From the NCBI GenBank assembly GCA_030840515.1, contig JAVEEJ010000118.1, positions 1-6,557 of the forward strand: a DNA stretch of 6,557 nucleotides, read 5' to 3'. Origin of the DNA: Frankiaceae bacterium (lineage in GTDB: Bacteria > Actinomycetota > Actinomycetes > JAVEEJ01). The position numbers and the translations under genes are program-made. Shown here piece by piece: positions 1 through 5,528 of this stretch. Numbering within the stretch: the stretch's first letter is position 1; each line of letters starts with the position of its first letter. The notes beneath the pieces are model-generated. The model was given only the letters and a program-made list of their open reading frames with translations, searched no databases and was not told the DNA's origin.

Positions 1-281
1 TCGCGGCGCCGATCGCCCCCTACGCCGAGACACGGGAGCGAGTACGACGCATGGTGGCCGAGGTCGGCGCGCGCTTCTTGCTCGTGTGGGTCTCCACTCC
101 ACTGGCGGTGTGCGAGCAGCGCGACCGCAAGGGCCTCTACGCCAGAGCTCGACGCGGGGAGACCACCAGCTTCACCGGGATCGACGACCCCTACGAGGAG
201 CCCACCGACGCCGACCTGGTCGTGGACACCTCCGCCCTCTCGCTGGAGGCAGCCGTCGCCCAGATCACCGCGCTCCTCTAG
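1..281 (+). CDS. cysC: Adenylylsulfate (APS) kinase, C-terminal part, cut by left edge
   Basis: APS kinase phosphorylates APS at the 3'-hydroxyl with ATP to give PAPS, the sulfate donor for sulfotransferases, in the cytoplasm. The frame is open from base 3 and ends at TAG 279-281, leaving about 92 residues; the family is usually near 200, so the N-terminal half with the P-loop is outside the window. The visible part has family hallmarks: a strand with VSTPLAVCEQRD, then KGLYARARRGE, then FTGIDDPYEEP, which form the substrate-binding and lid region, and a final D-rich strand and helix. ATG at 51 is internal, because conserved-looking sequence (PYAETRERV) precedes it. It could be a stand-alone CysC or the kinase end of a fusion protein; the cysN in this window has no kinase domain, so this gene may supply the missing step. 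It converges on the sulfotransferase gene. Confidence 0.88.
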   Translation, partial: AAPIAPYAETRERVRRMVAEVGARFLLVWVSTPLAVCEQRDRKGLYARARRGETTSFTGIDDPYEEPTDADLVVDTSALSLEAAVAQITALL

Positions 282-291
282 CCCGCCGTGT

Positions 292-331
292 AGCGCCGAA
301 GCGCGCTCCTCGTCGAAGCCGCAGGGCGGCT
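292..331. terminator. Possible bidirectional terminator hairpins between convergent genes
   Basis: The 49-base gap between the cysC stop and the sulfotransferase stop holds two small perfect hairpins. The first is AGCGC (292-296) with GCGCT (303-307) around a 6-base loop. The second is AGCCGC (317-322) with GCGGCT (326-331) around AGG, and its right arm reaches the first base of the sulfotransferase stop codon. Neither has a T-tract on either strand, so a classical intrinsic terminator is not shown. Short G+C-rich hairpins without a U-run are common between convergent actinobacterial genes, and stems this short also occur by chance in GC-rich DNA. Confidence 0.3.
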
Positions 332-1158
332 CAGTCCAGGAACCGGGCGTACGCGCTGTTGCCGATGCACGAGGCGATCTCGTCGTAGTTGTCGACGATA
401 TCCCCGATGCTGCCGGCGTTGATCTTGCGCATCGCGGTGGACACCGGATGCGCGGGAAGGCCCAGGCCCCCGAAGAGCTCGTCCAGGACGCCCTGCCGCC
501 GCGCTGGCTCACAGAGGTCCCGCTCGTAGAAGATCGTGAGCCGCGGCAGGTCTCCGAGCACCAGGTCGTCAAGCTGGCCCGCCAGCTCACGGTGACGGAT
601 GGCGAGCAGCAGCTCCTCGGGATCGACGCGGATGCGGGGCCGTTCGCGGCCGTCGCCTTCGAGGAAGCGCCCGCGGGCACCGGCGTCCTGCGCCTTGACA
701 GCGTTCAAGGTGAAGTTCGACAGCGCATGCCTGAGCAGGTTCTCCCGACGGAGGTTGACGATGAGCCAACCGTCATCGTGCATTCTCCGCAGCCACCCGG
801 CCGGGTCGTCGACACCCTGCCAGTCCATGAGCTGGTAGAGCTTCACGTGAAAGCCCCACGCATTCGGCAGTGCGGCGGCGCGCAGCGACTCGACATAGAG
901 CCGAGGCGAGTGGACCCGCCCCCGAAGCACCTCGTGGCCGAAGCTCGCGCTCGGGTGGCTCTCGACGAGGCTCCCTAGCAGCGTGCTGCCGGTGCGGCCC
1001 TGCGCGAACAGCACGAATCGCAGCTCGCTCGCTTCCGGATGACGCCGGGCGCGTCGGGCCCGGCGGTAATGACGAACCTGCTCACGCAGCGGCACCGGTG
1101 GTAGTGAAGGGGACCCTGCGCGCGGCATCTGCGCCCGGAGCTCCGACAAGGAGCTCAC
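331..1158 (-). CDS. PAPS-dependent sulfotransferase (Stf0/LPS-sulfotransferase-like)
   Basis: This 275-residue protein is predicted to transfer the sulfuryl group of PAPS to a hydroxyl or amino acceptor, probably a carbohydrate or lipid-linked sugar. Near the N-terminus, FVLFAQGRTGSTLLGSLVES (residues 48-67) is the P-loop-like 5'-phosphosulfate loop with GRTGST at 54-59. IVNLRRENLLRHALSN (133-148) fits the 3'-phosphate-binding strand and helix, with R137/R138 and S147. GFHVK at 102-106 lies where this family has substrate-side residues. The end, NYDEIASCIGNSAYARFLD, resembles the usual C-terminal helix. There is no signal peptide or membrane segment, so it should act in the cytoplasm. The start is GTG at 1158; ATG at 1128 (residue 11) is a possible alternative, and neither has an ideally spaced Shine-Dalgarno site. 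The basic stretch before the P-loop (residues 25-40) may be disordered. The acceptor cannot be told from sequence. It lies downstream of cysDN on the same strand, 243 bases away. Confidence 0.85.
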   Translation of the reverse strand: MSSLSELRAQMPRAGSPSLPPVPLREQVRHYRRARRARRHPEASELRFVLFAQGRTGSTLLGSLVESHPSASFGHEVLRGRVHSPRLYVESLRAAALPNAWGFHVKLYQLMDWQGVDDPAGWLRRMHDDGWLIVNLRRENLLRHALSNFTLNAVKAQDAGARGRFLEGDGRERPRIRVDPEELLLAIRHRELAGQLDDLVLGDLPRLTIFYERDLCEPARRQGVLDELFGGLGLPAHPVSTAMRKINAGSIGDIVDNYDEIASCIGNSAYARFLD

Positions 1159-1401
1159 GTTCGCCGACCGCTCCGGAAGGGCAGAGCGCCTTGCTCACAT
1201 CCAGCCATGCGCCGCCCTCCCCCAAGCCGACGAACCACCGCGATACGTGACGCGGGCGGAGCCGCTGAAGCTCTTCCAACCGGCACATTCCGTTTGAGAA
1301 GTTACCGCCTCCAGCCTGCGGAAAGCTGTCGAATGGCTGGGTAGGTCTCTCACGGCCGCGGCCGGGATGTGCCCCGCGCCGGCGACGCTGCGGCGTGCCG
1401 C
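1159..1401. other. Intergenic gap between cysN and the sulfotransferase gene
   Basis: This 243-base stretch contains no convincing gene. On the minus strand a TAACTT hexamer (plus-strand bases 1299-1304) could be a -10 box for the sulfotransferase, but no good -35 lies at the right distance. A perfect 12-base palindrome, CGGCCGCGGCCG, lies at 1353-1364, and a weak 4-base-pair hairpin (GCGG/CCGC) follows the cysN stop on the minus strand. Either may contribute to termination after cysN, but neither has a U-run. The sulfotransferase may therefore be transcribed by read-through from cysDN or from its own promoter here; the sequence does not decide. Confidence 0.4.
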
Positions 1402-2646
1402 CTACAGGATCATCCCGCCGGCGACCGTGGCCCCGGTTCCCTCGTCGATGAGGATGAAGCTGCCTGTCGAGCGGTTGCGGCGGTACTCATCGGTGAACAG
1501 CGGCTGGGTCACCCGCAGCCGGACGCGCCCGATCTCGTTGAGGGACAGCGACTCCGCCGACTCGTCACGGTGCAGCGTGTTGACGTCGAGGCGATAGGTG
1601 AGCTCGCGTACGACGACGCGTGCGTTGCGAGTGGTGTGCTTGATCGCCCATCGACTGCCCGCGGTGAGGCTCGCGGCGTCGCCCATCCAGCAGATCATCG
1701 CGTCGACGTCCTGCGTGACGTCGGGTGCGTTGCGGACTCGGCAGATCATGTCGCCCCGGGAGACGTCGAGGTTGTCGGCGAGCCGCACCGTCACGGCCAT
1801 GGGCGGAAAGGCCTCCTCGACCGGACCGTCGAACGTCTCGATCGCGGAGATCGTGGTGCTCAAGCCGCTCGGCAGGACCATCACCTCGTCGCCGACCTTC
1901 ATGACGCCGCTCGCCACCACGCCGGCGTACCCGCGGTAGTCATGCCACTCGTCGCTCATCGGCCGCACGACCCACTGGACGGGGAAGCGCACGTCGATGA
2001 GGTTGCGGTCGGAGGCGATGTGGACGTCTTCGAGGTGGTGCAGCAGCGAGGAGCCGTCGTACCACGGCATCTGCTCAGAGCGCGTCACGACGTTGTCGCC
2101 GTTCAGCGCGGAGATGGGGATCACGGTGAGGTCCGGGACGTCGAGCTTGGCGGCGAACTCCCGGAACTCGTGCTTGATCTCCTCGTAGCGCTGCTCGGAC
2201 CAGTCGACCAGGTCCATCTTGTTCACGCACAGCACCATGTGCGGCACGCGCAGCAGCGTCGACAGGAACGCATGCCGACGGGTCTGCTCCAGGATCCCCT
2301 TGCGTGCGTCGACGAGCACCAGCGCGAGGTTCGCCGTACTCGCGCCCGTCACCATGTTGCGCGTGTACTGGATATGCCCCGGGGTGTCGGCGATGACGAA
2401 CTTGCGCTTGGCCGTGGCGAAGTAGCGGTAGGCGACGTCGATGGTGATGCCCTGCTCCCGCTCGGCGCGGAGGCCGTCGGTCAGCAGAGCGAGGTTGGTG
2501 TAGCCCTCACCGCGCTGGGCGCTCGTGCGCTCCACCGCTTCGAGCTGGTCGGCCATGACGGCCTTGGAGTCGAACAGCAGCCGGCCGATCAGCGTCGACT
2601 TCCCGTCGTCGACCGACCCCGCCGTCGCGAACCGCAGCAGCTCCAT
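1402..2646 (-). CDS. cysN: Sulfate adenylyltransferase subunit 1 (GTPase subunit)
   Basis: CysN is the GTPase subunit of heterodimeric ATP sulfurylase; GTP hydrolysis drives formation of APS and pyrophosphate from sulfate and ATP by CysD. The 414-residue product has all main G-motifs: P-loop GSVDDGKS (10-17), the switch I region around EREQGITIDVAYRYF (62-76), DTPGH (87-91), NKMD (142-145) and ISAL (178-181). Two translation-factor-like beta-barrel domains follow, from about residue 215 to the end. The protein stops after the barrels (GGMIL), so it lacks the C-terminal APS kinase domain of CysNC fusions; the separate cysC at the left edge fits this. The start is ATG at 2644-2646, whose A is the last base of the cysD TGA stop (TGATG), indicating translational coupling with cysD. 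The open frame continues upstream into cysD, but only this start gives the family's normal N-terminus (MELLRFATAGSVDDGKS). Confidence 0.96.
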   Translation of the reverse strand: MELLRFATAGSVDDGKSTLIGRLLFDSKAVMADQLEAVERTSAQRGEGYTNLALLTDGLRAEREQGITIDVAYRYFATAKRKFVIADTPGHIQYTRNMVTGASTANLALVLVDARKGILEQTRRHAFLSTLLRVPHMVLCVNKMDLVDWSEQRYEEIKHEFREFAAKLDVPDLTVIPISALNGDNVVTRSEQMPWYDGSSLLHHLEDVHIASDRNLIDVRFPVQWVVRPMSDEWHDYRGYAGVVASGVMKVGDEVMVLPSGLSTTISAIETFDGPVEEAFPPMAVTVRLADNLDVSRGDMICRVRNAPDVTQDVDAMICWMGDAASLTAGSRWAIKHTTRNARVVVRELTYRLDVNTLHRDESAESLSLNEIGRVRLRVTQPLFTDEYRRNRSTGSFILIDEGTGATVAGGMIL

Positions 2647-3554
2647 CAGAAGTAGCCCTCGCGCTTGCGGTCCTCCATGGCTGCCTCGCTCATCCGGTCG
2701 TCGGCCCGCGTCGCGCCGCGCTCCGTGACGCGGGTGACAGCCACCTCCGCGATCACGTCCGCATAGCTCGCCGCCAGCGACTCGACCGCGCCGGTGCAGG
2801 TCATGTCGCCGACGGTCCGGTAGCGGACCGTCCGCGTCTCCACCAGCTCTCCTTCGCGCGGCGCGGTGAAGGGGCCGGTGGCGAGCAGCATGCCGTCGCG
2901 CTCGAAGACCTCGCGACGATGCGCGAAGTAGATCTGCGGCAGGTCGACACTCTCGCGCGCCAGGTACTGCCACACGTCCAGCTCGGTCCAGTTGGACAGC
3001 GGGAAGACGCGGATGTGCTCGCCGGGAAAGTGCCGGCCGTTGTACAGCGACCACAGCTCGGGTCGCTGGTTCTTCGGGTCCCACTGCCCGAACTCGTCGC
3101 GGAAGGAGAAGACCCGCTCCTTCGCGCGCGCCTTCTCCTCGTCCCGTCGGGCGCCGCCGAAGACGGCGTCGAACCGGTTCGCGTTGATCGCGTCGAGCAG
3201 TGTGGTGGTCTGCAAGGGGTTGCGCAGGCCGTCGGGCCGTTCGCGCACCCGCCCGGCAGCGATCGAGTCCTCGACGGAGGCCACGACCAGCCGCAGCCCC
3301 ATCTCCTCGGCTCGGCGGTCCCGGTAGGCCAGCACCTCGGGGAAGTTGTGCCCGGTGTCGACGTGCATGACCGGGAACGGGATTCGGCCCGGCCAGAAGG
3401 CCTTCTCGGCGAGGCGCAGCATGACGATGGAGTCCTTGCCGCCCGAGAAGAGCAGCACCGGGCGCTCGAACTCCGCGGCGACCTCGCGGAAGACGTGGAT
3501 CGACTCCGCCTCGAGCCAGTCGAGGTGGTCGAGTTCGTAACGCAGATGGTGCAT
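2646..3554 (-). CDS. cysD: Sulfate adenylyltransferase subunit 2 (PP-loop ATPase subunit)
   Basis: CysD is the catalytic subunit of ATP sulfurylase, adenylating sulfate to APS in the cytoplasm together with CysN. The 302-residue product has the usual family length. The N-terminal region LDWLEAESIHVFREV (11-25) leads into VLLFSGGKDS, with the pyrophosphate-binding PP-loop SGGKDS at 37-42. HVDTGHNFPE (64-73), LRNPLQTTTLLDAI (110-123) and GGARRDEEKARAKER (133-147) are all typical of CysD. The C-terminus ends in a basic KREGYF tail, also family-like. I chose ATG at 3552-3554 because it gives the standard N-terminus; an open frame continues upstream to 3818, but that part is antisense to the GGDEF-EAL gene and unlike CysD. 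A weak GGTGAG lies upstream, and a -10-like TACGGT ends six bases before the ATG, so translation may be leaderless. It is the first gene of the cysDN operon and is divergent from the GGDEF-EAL gene. Confidence 0.96.
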   Translation of the reverse strand: MHHLRYELDHLDWLEAESIHVFREVAAEFERPVLLFSGGKDSIVMLRLAEKAFWPGRIPFPVMHVDTGHNFPEVLAYRDRRAEEMGLRLVVASVEDSIAAGRVRERPDGLRNPLQTTTLLDAINANRFDAVFGGARRDEEKARAKERVFSFRDEFGQWDPKNQRPELWSLYNGRHFPGEHIRVFPLSNWTELDVWQYLARESVDLPQIYFAHRREVFERDGMLLATGPFTAPREGELVETRTVRYRTVGDMTCTGAVESLAASYADVIAEVAVTRVTERGATRADDRMSEAAMEDRKREGYF

Positions 3555-3560
3555 GCGCTC

Positions 3561-3588
3561 ACCGTAGCGAGCGAACCTGCTCCGCCAA
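3561..3588 (-). promoter_or_regulatory. Predicted sigma-70-type promoter of cysDN
   Basis: Read on the minus strand, TTGGCG (plus bases 3583-3588) and TACGGT (3561-3566) are separated by 16 bases. They match four of six positions of TTGACA and the TANNNT pattern of actinobacterial -10 boxes. Six bases separate the -10 box from the cysD ATG, so transcription would start at or next to the A of the start codon, giving a leaderless mRNA. The match is by eye only, and a TANNNT hexamer is not rare. Confidence 0.4.
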
Positions 3589-3606
3589 CGGCCTCCCTGG
3601 CGTTGG
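3585..3606. repeat. Inverted repeat, possible operator between cysD and the GGDEF-EAL gene
   Basis: CCAACG (3585-3590) and CGTTGG (3601-3606) form a perfect 6-base inverted repeat with a 10-base spacer, in a 63-base intergenic region. The left arm overlaps the predicted -35 box of cysD and the right arm touches the GGGAAGG ribosome binding site of the divergent gene. A dimeric repressor bound here could affect both directions. No specific regulator family is recognised from the sequence, and chance occurrence is possible. Confidence 0.35.
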
Positions 3607-3613
3607 GAAGGCC
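3590..3613 (+). promoter_or_regulatory. Ribosome binding site and possible sequestering hairpin for the GGDEF-EAL gene
   Basis: GGGAAGG (3605-3611) is a good Shine-Dalgarno-like sequence six bases before GTG 3618 and is the main reason for choosing that start. The same bases can pair with GGCCTCCC (3590-3597): the right arm GGGAAGGCC (3605-3613) is its reverse complement with one extra A. In an mRNA that began upstream of 3590 this would make an 8-base-pair stem with one bulge and a 7-base loop, hiding the ribosome binding site. The transcription start is unknown, so the hairpin's existence in the transcript is inference. Confidence 0.35.
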
Positions 3614-3617
3614 GTGG

Positions 3618-5522
3618 GTGGACGATGGCCCCGTGCCCCCCAGCACGCTCGTCGCCGTACTCGTGGCCATCGTTGTCACGGGTTGGCTGCTCGTCGCGCT
3701 GAACGCCGAGCGCAGAGCCGGAAGGCAGACGGCGGGCGAGTACGGCGAACGCGCTCGGCTCGGCGAGGTGGTCGAGGCCACCCCCGACCTGGTCCTCATG
3801 ATCACGGCGGACGGTCATCCGCTGTACGCGAATGCGGCCGCTCGTCAGCTGTTACGGCTCACACCCGACGGTGACCTGCCGACAACGATGGCAATCGATT
3901 ACTACGCACCCCGCGATCGCATCCGTTTCCTGCGCGAGGCGATGCCCGCCGCGGACCGCGACGGCGTGTGGAACGGCGAGATGACGTTCCTGTTGCCCGG
4001 AGGCACGGAGCTCGCCGTCTCGCAGGTGCTCGTCGCGCATCGGCGAGCCAATGGAACTGTCGACCACTACACCTCGATCAGCCGTGACATCTCCGACCGC
4101 CAGCGTCTCGCTGCCCGGCTCGAGCACGTGCGGCGGCACGATGCCTTGACCGGGCTGCCCAACCGGGCGAGCTTCAGCCATCGGCTGGACGTGGCGCTCA
4201 CGCAACGAGCCGCCGAGCAGGGGCACACCCATCAGGTGGGCGTGCTGATGCTCGACCTCGACCACTTCAAGTACGTCAACGACTCCTACGGACACGACCT
4301 CGGCGACGAGCTGTTGATCCGCGCCACCGAGCGCATCGCGTCGGTGCTCGAAGAAGGGGACGTCCTGGCGCGGTTCGGCGGTGACGAGTTCGGTGTGCTG
4401 CGTCCCGTGGTGACCGACCCGCGCGAGATCGTCGTCCTTGGAGACTCCGTCCTGGCCGCACTGGCCGAGCCGTTCGCCGTGCTCGAGCAAGACGGAGCGG
4501 TCGCCGACGTCCATCTGTCTGCCTCAATCGGCGCCGCCGTGTCGCGCGAGGCGACGGCGGGTGGCGAGGAGCTCGCCCGGGACGCCGACTCGGCCATGTT
4601 CCGCGCGAAAGGCCGTGGCCGGGCCCGGTTGGAGCTCTTCGTCGAGGACCTGAGGGCGAGTGCGGTGCATCGGCTGCGCACAGCGAACGACCTGCACCGG
4701 GCGCTCGCCGACGGCGAGTTCCGGGTGCTCTACCAGCCCGAGATCAACCTGGGCGACGGGCACCTGCACGCGCTCGAGGCGCTGGTCCGCTGGAACCACC
4801 CGACGCGCGGCCTGGTTCCCCCGATCGAGTTCATCCCACTCGCGGAGGAGACGGGTCTCATCACCGCGATCGGCCTGTGGGTGCTCGAGGAAGTCGCCCA
4901 CAAAGCAGTCGCCTGGCGCAACGCCCGCTTCGACGGCAACCCGGTCGTGGTGTGGGTGAACCTGTCGTCGCGACAGCTGACGCACGAGTCCATGGTGGAG
5001 GACATCGCCGGGGTCCTCAATACGGTGGGCGTGCCTCGCGGGTCCCTCGGCCTGGAGATCACCGAGTCGGCGTTGCTCGAGGACACCGACGCGGCCGTCG
5101 CGACCCTGCAGCGCCTGCGCGACCTCGGCATCCCGCTGTCCGTGGACGACTTCGGGACCGGCTACTCCTCGCTCACCTACCTCAAACGTTTGCCCATTGA
5201 CCAGATCAAGGTGGACAAGTCCTTCGTCGGCTCTGTTGGCGTAGCCGACTCGGACGATGCGGCGATCGTTCGCGCCGTCGTCGCGATGGCGGCCGCACTG
5301 CGGCTGCGCACTGTCGCAGAGGGTGTCGAGGTCATTGAGCAGTTGGACGCGCTGCGCGCGATGGGCTGCGACTACGGGCAGGGCTTCTACTTCGCCACCC
5401 CGCAGCCCGCGACGCACATCCAGCAGCTGTTGGACGCCGACCGCGCGGCTCCGCTGTTCCCTCCGCCGACCGTCCGGCTCCCCGGTGCCGCCCTGCACGT
5501 CATCAACGGCGACCTCGGCTGA
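3618..5522 (+). CDS. Membrane-anchored PAS-GGDEF-EAL cyclic di-GMP enzyme
   Basis: This is a predicted bifunctional diguanylate cyclase/phosphodiesterase of 634 residues. One membrane helix (about 9-28, STLVAVLVAIVVTGWLLVAL) is followed by a PAS sensor domain (about 48-160), a GGDEF domain (about 165-330, from HDALTGLPNR at 174) and an EAL domain (about 345-600). The cyclase signature GGDEF is intact at 254-258, with the metal-site region MLDLDHFKYVND upstream. The inhibitory I-site (RxxD) is replaced by EEGD at 245-248. The EAL side keeps the expected catalytic set: E387 of EALVRW, N448, E480, D510 and D511 of DDFGTGYSSL, K531, E568 and Q588. Both activities are therefore plausible; which dominates cannot be told. 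GTG 3618 is chosen for its GGGAAGG site; GTG 3633 is possible, and ATG 3546 would overlap cysD. It is divergent from cysDN, and its stop lies six bases from that of the convergent glycosyltransferase gene. Confidence 0.92.
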   Translation: MDDGPVPPSTLVAVLVAIVVTGWLLVALNAERRAGRQTAGEYGERARLGEVVEATPDLVLMITADGHPLYANAAARQLLRLTPDGDLPTTMAIDYYAPRDRIRFLREAMPAADRDGVWNGEMTFLLPGGTELAVSQVLVAHRRANGTVDHYTSISRDISDRQRLAARLEHVRRHDALTGLPNRASFSHRLDVALTQRAAEQGHTHQVGVLMLDLDHFKYVNDSYGHDLGDELLIRATERIASVLEEGDVLARFGGDEFGVLRPVVTDPREIVVLGDSVLAALAEPFAVLEQDGAVADVHLSASIGAAVSREATAGGEELARDADSAMFRAKGRGRARLELFVEDLRASAVHRLRTANDLHRALADGEFRVLYQPEINLGDGHLHALEALVRWNHPTRGLVPPIEFIPLAEETGLITAIGLWVLEEVAHKAVAWRNARFDGNPVVVWVNLSSRQLTHESMVEDIAGVLNTVGVPRGSLGLEITESALLEDTDAAVATLQRLRDLGIPLSVDDFGTGYSSLTYLKRLPIDQIKVDKSFVGSVGVADSDDAAIVRAVVAMAAALRLRTVAEGVEVIEQLDALRAMGCDYGQGFYFATPQPATHIQQLLDADRAAPLFPPPTVRLPGAALHVINGDLG

Positions 5523-5528
5523 GCCGCT

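Noticed and set aside
448..978. Long plus-strand open frame of 176 codons opposite the sulfotransferase gene.
   Set aside because: It is antisense to a gene with clear PAPS-binding motifs, and its translation shows no family features; long shadow frames are expected in GC-rich DNA.
1082..1288. Minus-strand 68-codon open frame starting MCRLEEL, overlapping the first 77 bases of the sulfotransferase gene in another frame.
   Set aside because: Third-position G+C is lower than in the real genes (about three quarters by count), there is no usable ribosome binding site, no recognisable domain, and the last third lies inside another gene. A cysteine-sensing leader peptide was considered, but it has only two cysteines, not clustered.
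1369..2655. Plus-strand open frame of 428 codons opposite cysN, rich in H, V, D and R.
   Set aside because: It mirrors cysN, whose G-motifs are unmistakable; the composition is that of an antisense shadow.
2919..3617. In-frame upstream extension of the GGDEF-EAL gene across cysD.
   Set aside because: This part is antisense to cysD and has no domain of its own. The membrane helix and ribosome binding site place the start at 3618.
3555..3818. Upstream extension of cysD by 88 codons.
   Set aside because: CysD proteins are close to 302 residues and start as here at MHHLRYELDHLDWLE; the extension is antisense to the membrane and PAS region of the divergent gene.
4524..5498. Minus-strand open frame of 324 codons opposite the EAL domain.
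   Set aside because: It is a shadow of a gene with a complete catalytic residue set and has no recognisable features.
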